The notes beneath the pieces are model-generated. The model ran no database searches. It was not told where the DNA came from and was given only the letters and a program-made list of their open reading frames with translations. The position numbers were made by a program, and so were the translations under genes. This document shows, piece after piece, positions 34,175-43,702 of a stretch of 58,026 nucleotides of DNA; position 1 is the stretch's first letter, and each line of letters opens with the position of its first letter. Source of the DNA: Prevotella sp. (GTDB taxonomy: Bacteria > Bacteroidota > Bacteroidia > Bacteroidales > Bacteroidaceae); contig JAGCNO010000180.1 in NCBI GenBank assembly GCA_017645905.1, forward strand, positions 1 to 58,026. Direction: 5' to 3'.

Positions 34175-36658
34175 TTACTGTGCTTTTTCAAAGATAATGT
34201 TGCTGATGACGATGTTCGTGCCGATTGGGGTGCCGCCGAAGTCGAAGAAGAGCGACAGGGCATGTGCATCGTTCTGGCTCAAAGTAACGCCGGTCATCTT
34301 GTAGACGAAGGGCTCGTCGGCCTTGACGTCGTGGCGGTCGGCGAAGTAGAAATTGCCGTCGTGCTTGGTGCCGTCAGCATCATCGGTCTCGGTGAGCTTG
34401 ATGGTTACTCCCGAGCAGTCGTTGTCGGCCAGTATGGTACACTGGAAGTTGTAGGCGTCGTTCTGAGCTGTGGCCAGCTTGGTGTTGATGGGGAACTGTC
34501 CCTGCCACTGGCTGCCGCCCATGCCTTCGGGAATGGTGAGGCTCCACTTGTTGCCCTCATGCTTCCACACAGGGTCGCCGATCTGGCTCCAACCGTCGTT
34601 GGCAAACCACGGAGTAACACTGATGAAGTCGGTACCCTCGTCGACACTGCGCCAAAGGTTGTTGGCATCGTCATAGCTCATCGACACATTCTCCTCGAAG
34701 AAGATATTGCTAATCTTGATGTTTGTGCCAATAGGCGAGCCTCCGAAGTCGAAGACGAGCGACAGCGCATGGGCATCGTTTTGTATCAGCGATACACCTT
34801 CAGCCTTGTAGATGAACGGCACGTCGGCCTTGACATCGTGACGGTCGGCAAAGAAGAAGTTTCCGTCGTGCTTGGTGCCATCGGCATCGTCGGTCTCAGT
34901 GAGTTTGATGGTCACGCCATTGCAATCCTGGTCGGCTTCGAGAACGACGTAGAAGTTGTACTTCTTGCTCAAGCTGGCCGTCAGTGAGGTGTTGATGGGG
35001 AACTGTCCCTGCCACTGGCTGCCGCCCATACCCTCGGGGATGGTCAGCGTCCAAGAGCCGTTCTCGTGCTTCCACTTGGGGTCGCCGATCTGGCTCCAAC
35101 CGTCGTCGGCAAACCAAGGAGTGACACCGATGAAGGCGTCACCGCTCTCAACGGGAGCCCAGAGGTTAGCTGGAGAGTTGACATCCCAATCCATCGTGGG
35201 GCCGACGGGGTTGTCGGGTGTGTCAGGATTGTCTGTCGGCGGCACGGTGCCGTCGTTGTCGGCATGATTCTTCAGCACGATGTTGCTCACGTTAATGGTG
35301 GTCTTACCTGTTGAACGTCCGAAGTCAAAGACCAGCTTCACTGGCGAGAGGTCCTTGCCCTCTATGTCGCTCTTCCAGAAAATGTACTCTTGTCCTGCCT
35401 TCAGACTGACATTGTCTACGTCGATGATGGCATCGGCATCGGTTTCATTGGTCAGCTTGACGGTAACGCCATCTATGTCGGCATCGGCCACGAAGATGCA
35501 GGAGAAATCATAGTGGTTTGCTGCTGAGATGCTCAGGTCGGTGTGCAGGTGCATCTGTGCCTGCCATCTGTCGGCGCAGGCATCGGGCACGGTGACGGTG
35601 TAGTCGTTGCCGCCGTCGCTATAGGTTGCTGCCATCTCGTCGGTGCGCACTTCTCCCCATCCGGGTTGGAAGTGGAAAGTGGCCGTAGGAGTAATGCCTT
35701 TCCACATATTGAAGTCGCTGTTGGCATCGAAGCCTTCCCATTCTTTCTCACCTTCCTTGCTGGTAAAGATGAAGCGCCAGGCAATCGAGCGGTCGGGCTT
35801 GTCATAAACAAGCACCATCTTATTGGCTGTCAACTGCTCCACACGGAACAGGGGCTCCTCGTACTGGGCATTGGAACTGAGATAGGGGAAGAGCGTATTG
35901 GCCGACAGACGTATGTAGCGCTGCTTGCTGACATTGCCCTCCTTGTCAGTCCAGTCGAGCTCCTCGAAATTCCATGAAGCGGTCTGGTTACCAAGAGCCA
36001 CGTCGACATCCTCTGCTGCGCCGTTGGCCCATGTGGTTTCCTTGTTCACGTAGGTCAGGCCGTCTTCACCGGCATAGTAGGTGTATGAACCGCCCTTGCG
36101 GGTGTCGGCCGTGAAGGTGAGGCGGTCGTCGTAGACACCGAAAGCTTTCTTGTCGTCGGCAGCTGCAGACCACCAGCCGGAACCGTCGGTACCAGCCTCA
36201 CCACAACCCATGTGGCCAGGCTCTTTGTTGTCGATGCGCCATTCCTTGCCGGTGATGCGGCGGAAGTCGGCAGAGTAGTCAATCTTCGTCTCGTTGAAGG
36301 TGTACTGTTTCTTCACACCAGCCTGGCTGATGCCGTTGCGGTTGCCGAGCTTTAACTCAATAGTGTGACTGCCGGCCTCGTCGTTCTTGTAACCTACCTC
36401 GGAGAGGGTTGAGTATGACGTGCCGTCGAGAATCCAGATGGGGTAGGTGCCGGCAGGAGGTGTACAGTTGGCCACCATCTGATTGGTCTCCTGGTCAACG
36501 TTTATCTGGAAATCCAAGCCCTCCATTGTGGGAAGTCCACTGGCATTGGCACCCTCGAACTCATCGGGCGAGCAGGAGGATAGCGCTACGCTAAATGATA
36601 AATGACAAATGATAAATGATATACCTATCAGTAGTCTCTTATATATCTTGGTTTTCAT
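34175..36658 (-). CDS. Surface glycan-binding lipoprotein with three repeated carbohydrate-binding modules
   Basis: 827 residues. The signal ends in LSSC, and its hydrophobic core (FIICHLSF) is encoded by an ATTTATC-type heptamer repeat. The N-terminal third is a PKD-like and unassigned region. Three homologous modules follow, each with the order NxW...TPWF, GWSQIGDP, WKHE, LTIPEGMGGSQWQGQ, VTIKL and DFG. The last two are almost identical; the first is diverged. The layout matches the SusE/SGBP-B proteins of beta-glucan loci, which hold the polysaccharide at the cell surface. It ends where the GH16 gene starts (no gap). Confidence 0.85.
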   Translation of the reverse strand: MKTKIYKRLLIGISFIICHLSFSVALSSCSPDEFEGANASGLPTMEGLDFQINVDQETNQMVANCTPPAGTYPIWILDGTSYSTLSEVGYKNDEAGSHTIELKLGNRNGISQAGVKKQYTFNETKIDYSADFRRITGKEWRIDNKEPGHMGCGEAGTDGSGWWSAAADDKKAFGVYDDRLTFTADTRKGGSYTYYAGEDGLTYVNKETTWANGAAEDVDVALGNQTASWNFEELDWTDKEGNVSKQRYIRLSANTLFPYLSSNAQYEEPLFRVEQLTANKMVLVYDKPDRSIAWRFIFTSKEGEKEWEGFDANSDFNMWKGITPTATFHFQPGWGEVRTDEMAATYSDGGNDYTVTVPDACADRWQAQMHLHTDLSISAANHYDFSCIFVADADIDGVTVKLTNETDADAIIDVDNVSLKAGQEYIFWKSDIEGKDLSPVKLVFDFGRSTGKTTINVSNIVLKNHADNDGTVPPTDNPDTPDNPVGPTMDWDVNSPANLWAPVESGDAFIGVTPWFADDGWSQIGDPKWKHENGSWTLTIPEGMGGSQWQGQFPINTSLTASLSKKYNFYVVLEADQDCNGVTIKLTETDDADGTKHDGNFFFADRHDVKADVPFIYKAEGVSLIQNDAHALSLVFDFGGSPIGTNIKISNIFFEENVSMSYDDANNLWRSVDEGTDFISVTPWFANDGWSQIGDPVWKHEGNKWSLTIPEGMGGSQWQGQFPINTKLATAQNDAYNFQCTILADNDCSGVTIKLTETDDADGTKHDGNFYFADRHDVKADEPFVYKMTGVTLSQNDAHALSLFFDFGGTPIGTNIVISNIIFEKAQ
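36602..36630. repeat. AAATGAT-type heptanucleotide repeat encoding a signal-peptide core
   Basis: Four to five units (aaatgat, aaatgac, aaatgat, aaatgat) on the plus strand. On the coding strand they encode the hydrophobic SFIICHLSF core of the binding-protein signal peptide. Confidence 0.75.
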
Positions 36659-36659
36659 A

Positions 36660-36692
36660 ATTCGTGTAATTCGTGTAATTCGTGTAATTCGT
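36660..36692. repeat. ATTCGTGTA 9-nt tandem repeat between susD and the binding-protein gene
   Basis: Three perfect 9-nt units plus a partial unit ending in ttcgtgg. It lies immediately upstream of the binding-protein ATG, in the ribosome-binding region. Confidence 0.8.
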
Positions 36693-36704
36693 GGTTGAGA
36701 AAAC

Positions 36705-38258
36705 TTAATAGCTGTTCTGCTTCAGAGTGGGGTCGGCATCAAGCTCGCTCTGAGCCAGAGGAATGTATTTCTTGCTGGCCGTCCACGAGTTGGTGCGGTA
36801 GCCATAGGTGTCGGGCACGAGGATGGTGGATGCCTTCTGAGTGGCACCGCTGATGCCCTCGGCACGGACGAGGTCGAAGTAACGCTTGCCCTCGCCGCAG
36901 AACTCCAGGTGACGCTCGGTGAAGATGTCGTCGATGGTCACGCCGTTGAGAGCGGGCAGGCCGGCACGGGCACGAACCTCGTTCACATAGCCAGCAGCCT
37001 CAGATAAGCTACCATTCGTCTGCAACAACAGTTCGGCAGCGTTGAGCAGGGTCTCGGCGTAACGGTAGATGCGCTTGTTGTTATTGTAGTTCAGGTTCTT
37101 CGAGGTCGGGCAGTCCTTGTTGTTCTCCGACTGCGGACGATACTTCCCGTGCCAGATGTGGGTGTCCTGATAACGCTCGGTATAAGTGTAGCCACGCACA
37201 TCCCAGCAGGTGGCTTCACGACGAAGGTCGTTCTCAGTATACATATTGTAGGCTTCAAGACGCATGGGCAGGAATCCCCAGCCGTCATTGCCGCCGTCCC
37301 AGCCATCACCGCCGCCCCAGCCGTTGGGTGAGCAGAGCGTGGGGAACACCGAGCCACCGGCATTCAGGGCTGCATCGCCCCAGTCGCGCTGGGCCTGGTC
37401 GTCGTTGTAGTTAATCTCGAAGATACTCTCAGAGCACCACTCGCCGCTCTCCTTCCACAGGTCTGTGAAGCTGGGATTGAGAGAGTAGCTGTTGTCTGCG
37501 ATAATCTGCTTCATGAAGGCAAGAGCCTGCAGATAGCGAGCATTGTCGTTCTGGTACATCACCATCTCAGCATAGAGCATCATGGCAAAGGCCTGGCTCA
37601 CGCGACCACTCTCAGCATTTTCCCAACGCATGGGCAGAACGTTCGAGGCGATGATCTCCTCAAGCTCGGGAAGGAGCTTGCCGTAAATCTCGTCGGCAGT
37701 AATCTGCTGAGCCGTGTAGGGCAACGAGAGGTTCTCTAAATAGAAAGGCACATTGCCATAGTAGTGCCACAATATATTATAATAGTACACACGAAGCAGA
37801 CGGGCCTGCATCTCCATCGACTTACGGAAGCTGGCGCTGGCATTACCTTCCCAGCCGGAATACTTAATGGCATCGTTGCAACGCTTGATGCCGCTGTAAA
37901 AGTCACCCCAGAGGGTAGCGAGCGTATTGTTGCCGTCGGCAGCAAAGTTGAACAGACGGTGCCAGTGCTGGTTGTCGGTATTGTCGGAGCCGCCCACCCA
38001 GAAGTCGTCGCCCATGATTTCGGCATCGACGGTAAGGTCGTTATAAGCTTTATTGTCCCAGTCGGGCCAGTGCAGGGGAGCATAGGCCGACGTGAGGGCT
38101 TCGTTCAGGGTTGCCTCGGTGGTGTAGTATTCCTCCAGAGGCTCGCCGTCGGGCTTGTTCACCTCGAGGAAGTCTTTGCTGCATGCCGTAAAGGCTGCTG
38201 CAATGCCGCTGCATATAAGACAGCTGGCGGCGAAGGTCTTTATATTTTTGGTAATCAT
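36705..38258 (-). CDS. SusD/RagB-family glycan-binding lipoprotein
   Basis: 517 residues. Lipoprotein signal (TACSKDF), then the SusD pattern DFLEVNKP, TEATLNEALTSAY, GIKRCNDAI and a C-terminal FCGEGKRYFDLVR. It forms the lid of the SusC transporter and binds the glucan at the outer surface. It lies 48 nt after susC and 46 nt before the binding protein. Confidence 0.95.
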   Translation of the reverse strand: MITKNIKTFAASCLICSGIAAAFTACSKDFLEVNKPDGEPLEEYYTTEATLNEALTSAYAPLHWPDWDNKAYNDLTVDAEIMGDDFWVGGSDNTDNQHWHRLFNFAADGNNTLATLWGDFYSGIKRCNDAIKYSGWEGNASASFRKSMEMQARLLRVYYYNILWHYYGNVPFYLENLSLPYTAQQITADEIYGKLLPELEEIIASNVLPMRWENAESGRVSQAFAMMLYAEMVMYQNDNARYLQALAFMKQIIADNSYSLNPSFTDLWKESGEWCSESIFEINYNDDQAQRDWGDAALNAGGSVFPTLCSPNGWGGGDGWDGGNDGWGFLPMRLEAYNMYTENDLRREATCWDVRGYTYTERYQDTHIWHGKYRPQSENNKDCPTSKNLNYNNNKRIYRYAETLLNAAELLLQTNGSLSEAAGYVNEVRARAGLPALNGVTIDDIFTERHLEFCGEGKRYFDLVRAEGISGATQKASTILVPDTYGYRTNSWTASKKYIPLAQSELDADPTLKQNSY

Positions 38259-38306
38259 AATATTTACGATTTACTAATTTACTATTTACGATTTTCGGTT
38301 TTCAAT

Positions 38307-41300
38307 TTAGAACGAAAGATTGAGTCCGATAGTATAGGTGCGAGCCTGCGGGTATACACCGTAGTCAACGCCCGTGTACTGGGTGTTGTGTTTCTGGGTG
38401 TCGTTATCCCATCCGGCACCGATCTCTGGGTCGAAGCCCCAATACTTAGTCCAGGTGATGAGGTTCTCGGCACGACCATAGACACGCAGACGGTTGATAC
38501 CGATGCGGTTGGTAAGGTTGCGAGGCAAGGTGTAGCCTAAGGTGATGTTCTTCAGGCGGAGGTAGCTGCCGTCCTGGATATACATGTCGCTGCACACCCA
38601 GTTCTTTGAATCTCCCAGTGTGGGCACGGTGTTGCTTGTACCTTCACCCGTCCAGCGCTGGAGTACCCAAGTGGGATAGTTACCCGAGGCAATGTCCTGA
38701 CGGTAGGTAGCATCGAAAACATCTACACCTGTAACACCCTGGAAGAAAACACCCAGGTCGAAGTCCTTCCACTCGGCATTGAAATTGAAGCCGAAGGTCC
38801 AGTCAGGGATACCGTTACCAATGTTGGTACGGTCGTCGGAAGTAATCTTTTTGTCGCCATTGGTATCCACGAAACGGAAGTCACCAGGTTTCGATGAGGT
38901 ACCGAATTCGGCATTGTAAGCATCGGCCTCTGCCTGGTTCTGCAAGATGCCGTTGGTCTTATATCCATAGAAGAAGGGGAAGGGCTGCCCGTTCTCGGCA
39001 CGGGTTCCGCCATCGGCAAACTGGCTGATGCCATAGTTCAGGAAGCCAGTGTCGTTACCCAGGTTCTTCAGTTTGTTCTTCAGATAGGAGGCGTTAGCCT
39101 TCACGGCAAAGCGGGCATCGGCAATGTTCCACTTGTAGCCCAGTTCAAATTCCCAACCGCTGTTCTCCATATCACCGACGTTGGCTAGCGGTTTCTTCTC
39201 ACCAACATACGAAGGAATAGGCATGTCGATAATCATGCCGTTGGTCTTCTTCATGAAGTAGTCAACGCTGAAGGTCAGCTGGTTGTTCCAGAAACCGAAG
39301 TCAATACCGATGTCGGTCTGCTCGCTCTCTTCCCACTTCAGGTCTTCATTTGCCAGACGGTCTGCCTTCGAGCCATAGACCATCGAAGCGTTCTGTCCGA
39401 AGTAGTAGTTGCTCGAACCTCCCATAGCCGTCAATGTGGTATAGGCGAAGTCACCGATATTGTCATTACCGTTCTTACCCCAGCTGGCACGTAGCTTCAG
39501 GTTGGTGAGCCAGTCGCGGGTCTGCTCCATGAACTGCTCGTTCATGATGTTCCAGCCTACTGAGAACGAAGGGAATGTTCCGTACTTGTTATTCGAGCCG
39601 AAGCGGCTGGAACCGTCACGGCGGATAGTTGCCTGAATCATGTAACGCTCATCGTAGTTGTAGCTCAGACGACCGAAAAGCGACGAAAGCCTATGCTCGG
39701 TGTAAGGACCTCCCCAAACACCCACGAGGCTCTTAGCACCTGTCACCTTACCGTCGGCATCGGTTGTGAGTTCCAGGTTGCCACCAGTGGTATAGTTGAT
39801 ACTGGGTTTGTCGGGGTTCACCAGGTTCCAGTGTGAGCCGCCCAGTTCGTCACCCTTAGTCTTCAGGGCACTCTGGCCGAGGACCACGCCGATGGTATGC
39901 TTGCCAAAGGTCTTGTCGTAGGTCAGCGTGTTCTCAATCTGCCATGTGGAGTTGTTGCCTTTGTAGGCTGTGGCTTGTGTATGGTCGCTGTTGTTGTTAC
40001 CAGAGAAATAATATTTCTGCAAGGTTGCACCTTCGTAACCCCAGAAGGAAAGCTCGGTGCTATAGGTGAAGTGGTACTTCAATTCATCAAACAGCTGCAG
40101 GTCGATTGAGAACTTTGGCATGAACTTATGGCTCCAGTTCTTGTTAGGGTTGCCCTGCATCATGGCAATGGGGTTGTTCTGCTCTTGATAGCTGCCCACA
40201 TAGCCGGGAATGGTATAGGGATTGCCGTTGGCATCGTAGTAGAGGTCGTAAGCTGAGTAGCGGTCAATCATAGCCTGACCGTAGCGGGGTTCGTCCTTCT
40301 CGTCATAGCCAAGCTGTGTCAGCGTTACGGGAAGTGTAGGAGCCAGGTAGAGAGCCGAGCCAAGGGGAGAACCCCAGGTGGAGTTGGCCTCAACACCCGT
40401 ATTGTGCACACGCATATAAGAGAGGTTCGCACTCACGTCTAAACGGTTCAGGAAGTTGCGCTCCTTGGAGTTGTCAAAGAGGTTGAACTGGTTGTTCGAG
40501 CGGATGGTCAGACGGTCGTAGTTCGACTGTCCGTAGTTACCGCCCACGATACCTTCCTGGTCGAAGTAGCCCAGGGATAGGTAGTAGTTGATTTTCTCCG
40601 AGGCGCCGCTGATGCTCACGTCGTGCTGAGTGATGGGGGCATTGTCGTTGAACAGCAAGTCCTGCCAGTCGGTGCCGAAACCTTTGATGGCATCGCCGTT
40701 GGCATCCACAAGGTTGTAGGGGTCGTTGTAGAGTGGGGAGAGACCGTTCTGTATACGACGCTCGTTCTGCAGGATGGCATAGTCGGTGGCACCCGTCACG
40801 TCGCGCTTCTTCCAGGCACTCTGCCAACCGGTAGAGAAATTGTAGTTGATTTGTGCCTTGCCAATCTTACCCTTCTTCGTGGTGACAAGGATGACACCAT
40901 TGGCTGCACGGGCACCGTAGATGGCTCCTGAGGCAGCATCCTTCAGCACCTCAATCGATTCGATGTCGTTAGGGTTAACACTCTCCATACCGTTCTGGTC
41001 GGTGGGCATACCATCAATGATGTAAAGGGGTTCGGAACTGTTGATGGTTCCGATACCACGAATGCGAATCATCGACTTCGAACCGGGCTGACCAGAGGAA
41101 GAGGTGACATTCACACCTGCGGCCATACCCTTCAGGGCATCCTCGGCACGCAGACGAGTCTTGCCGTCGAGGTCGTCGGCACTCACCTTTGCGATGGAGG
41201 CGGTGACCACGCTCTTCTTCTGAACACCATAGCCGATGACGACAACGTCCTGAAGCGTCTGGGCGTCTTCCTTCATCGTAACGGTCATGCCCCTGCTGGC

Positions 41301-41546
41301 CCTTATCTCTTGAGAGAGGAAGCCAATATAACTAATAATAATAGGTGTACCCTCGCTGACATTCAGCGTGAACTGTCCATCGATGTTGGTGATGGTTCCG
41401 TTCTGAGGGTTGCTTTTCTCGACGACGGAAGCTCCGATGACGGGCTCCCCAAGATCGTCTGTCACAGTTCCCCGGATTCCCTGGGCGTTCGTTGCCATCG
41501 ACACTATCAGCGCCAATAACAACAATAGATACCTGCTTTTTTTCAT
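38307..41546 (-). CDS. SusC/RagA-family TonB-linked outer-membrane transporter
   Basis: 1079 residues from the ATG at 41546, where the signal peptide MKKSRYLLLLLALIV begins (an upstream in-frame ATG adds 15 residues without a signal character). A carboxypeptidase-regulatory-like domain comes first (GIRGTVTDDLGEPVIGASVV), then the plug (DVVVIGYG) and a 22-strand barrel that ends in LNLSF. It imports glucan oligosaccharides, powered by TonB. A TAATTTTG box precedes it. Confidence 0.96.
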   Translation of the reverse strand: MKKSRYLLLLLALIVSMATNAQGIRGTVTDDLGEPVIGASVVEKSNPQNGTITNIDGQFTLNVSEGTPIIISYIGFLSQEIRASRGMTVTMKEDAQTLQDVVVIGYGVQKKSVVTASIAKVSADDLDGKTRLRAEDALKGMAAGVNVTSSSGQPGSKSMIRIRGIGTINSSEPLYIIDGMPTDQNGMESVNPNDIESIEVLKDAASGAIYGARAANGVILVTTKKGKIGKAQINYNFSTGWQSAWKKRDVTGATDYAILQNERRIQNGLSPLYNDPYNLVDANGDAIKGFGTDWQDLLFNDNAPITQHDVSISGASEKINYYLSLGYFDQEGIVGGNYGQSNYDRLTIRSNNQFNLFDNSKERNFLNRLDVSANLSYMRVHNTGVEANSTWGSPLGSALYLAPTLPVTLTQLGYDEKDEPRYGQAMIDRYSAYDLYYDANGNPYTIPGYVGSYQEQNNPIAMMQGNPNKNWSHKFMPKFSIDLQLFDELKYHFTYSTELSFWGYEGATLQKYYFSGNNNSDHTQATAYKGNNSTWQIENTLTYDKTFGKHTIGVVLGQSALKTKGDELGGSHWNLVNPDKPSINYTTGGNLELTTDADGKVTGAKSLVGVWGGPYTEHRLSSLFGRLSYNYDERYMIQATIRRDGSSRFGSNNKYGTFPSFSVGWNIMNEQFMEQTRDWLTNLKLRASWGKNGNDNIGDFAYTTLTAMGGSSNYYFGQNASMVYGSKADRLANEDLKWEESEQTDIGIDFGFWNNQLTFSVDYFMKKTNGMIIDMPIPSYVGEKKPLANVGDMENSGWEFELGYKWNIADARFAVKANASYLKNKLKNLGNDTGFLNYGISQFADGGTRAENGQPFPFFYGYKTNGILQNQAEADAYNAEFGTSSKPGDFRFVDTNGDKKITSDDRTNIGNGIPDWTFGFNFNAEWKDFDLGVFFQGVTGVDVFDATYRQDIASGNYPTWVLQRWTGEGTSNTVPTLGDSKNWVCSDMYIQDGSYLRLKNITLGYTLPRNLTNRIGINRLRVYGRAENLITWTKYWGFDPEIGAGWDNDTQKHNTQYTGVDYGVYPQARTYTIGLNLSF

Positions 41547-41595
41547 AATCTTTTGGTTAATTGTTAATATTTGATTTAGGTTTTGAATCACGCTG

Positions 41596-41603
41596 CAAAA
41601 TTA
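41596..41603 (-). promoter_or_regulatory. -7 box of the glucan-uptake operon promoter
   Basis: TAATTTTG on the minus strand, about 50 nt before the susC ATG. No TTTG is seen at the -33 position, as expected for a promoter that needs an activator. Confidence 0.5.
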
Positions 41604-41697
41604 AGAAAAAAAAGAATGTCTCACGCCTCCATAAATGGAAAAAGTGGATTCTTATATGGGTTTCCGATGACTATATGTATGATTCTCAGTAAAATAC

Positions 41698-41729
41698 AAA
41701 AAGGTATCCAGACGAAAAGAGTGGATACC
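41698..41729 (-). terminator. Terminator of the DUF6377 regulator gene
   Basis: On the minus strand GGTATCCA (8-bp arm, 41722-41729) pairs with TGGATACC (41703-41710) around an 11-nt loop and is followed by TTTTTG. It separates the regulator gene from susC. Confidence 0.8.
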
Positions 41730-41755
41730 ATATAGACTATATGAGACAGTGCCCG

Positions 41756-43453
41756 TTAACTTCCCAGGGCTTTTACCTGTGTCTCAAACTGCTCTCGGTT
41801 GCACAAGGCTCCGTTTTTGATGCGTGCACGGTAGTTGTAGATGGTGTTCACGGAATAGTGCAGGAACTCGGCAATCTTCGACGAGTCCTCGAAACCCAGA
41901 CGGATGAGGGCGAAGATACGTATGTCGGTCGTCAGCCTGTTCTCCTCTTTGGGGTGAATCTGCATCTCGGGTTGAAGCAGGGCGTTGAAGTCGTCGATAA
42001 AGTTGGGGAACAGGTGGAGGAACACGGTGTCGAAGTTCTCGTACAGCTCCTCCAGTTCCTTCTCTTTCAGTTCCGTCGATTTCGATATCTGGAACAGTTC
42101 GTCCAGCTCCTTATTCTTCATCTTCTTGTTCACCATCTTGCGGTAGTTGTCAAGCTTGTCGATATACTGCGAGCAGAGACTCATAAAGCGTCCGATGTAT
42201 TCCTCCTTGACGCGGTTGCTCTCAGTTAATTGACCATTGACCGTTGACAATTGGCCATTCAATGCAGCGAGTTCGTCTTTCTGGATGGAGAGTTGAGAGA
42301 TGAGCGTTGAGAGTTGAGAGTTGAGAGCGGAGAGCTGGGCGTTTGAGGTTCTCAGGTCGTTACGGGCAGCATGCAGCTGCTGGTTACGTCGGTGTACGAG
42401 GAAGAGAACCACGAGCAGCAGCATGGCCAGCACGCTGATGGCTGCTACGGCTATCCACAACTGTGAAGTGGTGCGCTCACTCTGCGACTTGTAGTTATTG
42501 GCAATGTGCGACAGCAGCGGGGCTATCTGCCAGTTACGTTGGCGTGAGCCATAGCGGTTAGCACAGTCGCAGGTGTAGCTGATGTAGCTCGAGGCACGTT
42601 CTATGTCGCCCTGAAGCATCAGCTCGTTGGCCAGTTCCCACATCGACCCCTGGTCCATCACGGCGTTGCGGATATCGGCCAGGACGGACTCCGTCAGCCA
42701 ATGCATCATCTGCAAGGTGTCGCGATGCAGCTTGAACTCGATGTAGCGGTAGAGGGCAACAAGGGCATAGGGATGGGAACCAGGCTCCACTGTCTTGAGC
42801 CACTCGTCGTTGATGCGCATGGATTCTTCGAGGTCGCCATTGTTCTGCGCTTTCTGCTCACGGCGCAGGAAGCAGGACTCACTCGTAGCAGGTAAGTATT
42901 TGAACATCAGCTGTTCATAGTACTGTTCCTTTTGCTGATACATCTTCCGTATGTCATCCAGACGGGTGTAGTAGCTCAGCTCACTATATACATTATTGTA
43001 TGCCTCGTAGTAGGTCCCGAGAGCGGTGTTGGTGGTTTGGGGTGTTGGTGGTTTGGTGGTTTGGGGGATGAGGATGGAGTCAAGGATGTTCAGCGCTTCG
43101 TCGTAAAGTCCGATATTGGTGCTGCGGATGGCCAGCTGAGCCTGGCATTGTACAGCGGCCGACATGTCGCCCATCTGCTCTGCCAGGTCGATACACTGGC
43201 GGAGGAAATAGATGGCAGAGTCGCTGACGAATGGGCGGTAGAGTTCAAACAGTCGGTAGCTCTCGTCGTACTTCTGCCTCCCGCTGGCCTGTTCAAAAGC
43301 CCTACGGGCAACTGCTATCTTTGCTTCACGCTGAGCCACAAAGCGCGGCGACTCGGCTATGGCATTGTCGATTTCCCTGTAACGGCTCTCCAAGTCTTGT
43401 CCCCATGTCATTAAAGGCATGAGCATCAGGAGTATAGCAAGTGTCTTTTTCAT
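41756..43453 (-). CDS. Membrane-bound DUF6377-type regulator with TPR sensor, coiled coil and HTH
   Basis: 565 residues. Signal peptide (MKKTLAILLMLMPLMTWG), a helical TPR-like periplasmic part to about 320, one membrane helix (IAVAAISVLAMLLLVVLFLV, about 330-350), a coiled coil of heptads (about 360-405), and a C-terminal DUF6377 region ending in a LuxR/winged-type HTH (KIAEFLHYSVNTIYNYRARIKN). Such proteins sit beside SusCD genes in Bacteroidota and probably switch them on when glucan fragments bind. It is the only regulator next to this locus; no hybrid two-component gene is present. The coiled coil and a Pro/Thr-rich loop near 130 are encoded by repeats. Confidence 0.82.
   Translation of the reverse strand: MKKTLAILLMLMPLMTWGQDLESRYREIDNAIAESPRFVAQREAKIAVARRAFEQASGRQKYDESYRLFELYRPFVSDSAIYFLRQCIDLAEQMGDMSAAVQCQAQLAIRSTNIGLYDEALNILDSILIPQTTKPPTPQTTNTALGTYYEAYNNVYSELSYYTRLDDIRKMYQQKEQYYEQLMFKYLPATSESCFLRREQKAQNNGDLEESMRINDEWLKTVEPGSHPYALVALYRYIEFKLHRDTLQMMHWLTESVLADIRNAVMDQGSMWELANELMLQGDIERASSYISYTCDCANRYGSRQRNWQIAPLLSHIANNYKSQSERTTSQLWIAVAAISVLAMLLLVVLFLVHRRNQQLHAARNDLRTSNAQLSALNSQLSTLISQLSIQKDELAALNGQLSTVNGQLTESNRVKEEYIGRFMSLCSQYIDKLDNYRKMVNKKMKNKELDELFQISKSTELKEKELEELYENFDTVFLHLFPNFIDDFNALLQPEMQIHPKEENRLTTDIRIFALIRLGFEDSSKIAEFLHYSVNTIYNYRARIKNGALCNREQFETQVKALGS
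42223..42350. repeat. GTTGAGA-type heptanucleotide repeats encoding the regulator coiled coil
   Basis: On the coding strand, units like ctcaact and tcaacgg repeat about every 7 nt. Since 21 nt give seven codons, the translation has exact heptads: LSALNSQ, LSTLISQ, then LSIQKDE, LAALNGQ, LSTVNGQ. Confidence 0.85.
43023..43072. repeat. GGTGTTTGG/GGTGGTTTGG repeat in the regulator gene
   Basis: Reverse complement of the CCCCAAACCACCAA words at 29322-29405. It encodes the PQTTKPPTPQTTN loop between two TPR-like helices. Confidence 0.75.
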
Positions 43454-43474
43454 CTTGAGTCAAGTTGTGCGCTG

Positions 43475-43482
43475 CAAAGATA
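43475..43482 (-). promoter_or_regulatory. -7 box of the DUF6377 regulator promoter
   Basis: TATCTTTG on the minus strand, 22 nt before the ATG at 43453. Confidence 0.55.
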
Positions 43483-43590
43483 TAAATAAAAAAGTAAACT
43501 GCCAGTGCAGATTGTTACTTCCATAGGTTAAAAAAGATTAAACTTTTGAGCTGTGGAAAGCCCTAAGGGGGCTATTTCACGGAAAATAGC

Positions 43591-43598
43591 TACCTTTG
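43591..43598 (+). promoter_or_regulatory. -7 box of the rplU-rpmA promoter
   Basis: TACCTTTG, about 105 nt before rplU. The leader contains an inverted GGCGGTGCACGTCC-like region (43625-43675) with no known motif. Confidence 0.6.
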
Positions 43599-43702
43599 CA
43601 GCCCGAAATTGACAGAATGAGAGTCCGTGGAGGCAGGGTGAAGTGTGTACGGACGTGCACCGCCTCGCGGAAAAACCCCTAAAAATACAATAACAAAAAG
43701 CA

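Noticed and set aside
43599-43702. Ribosomal-protein autoregulatory leader ahead of rplU
   Set aside because: There is some inverted GC-rich sequence near 43625-43675, but I see no match to a known L21 leader and no clear terminator-like alternative.
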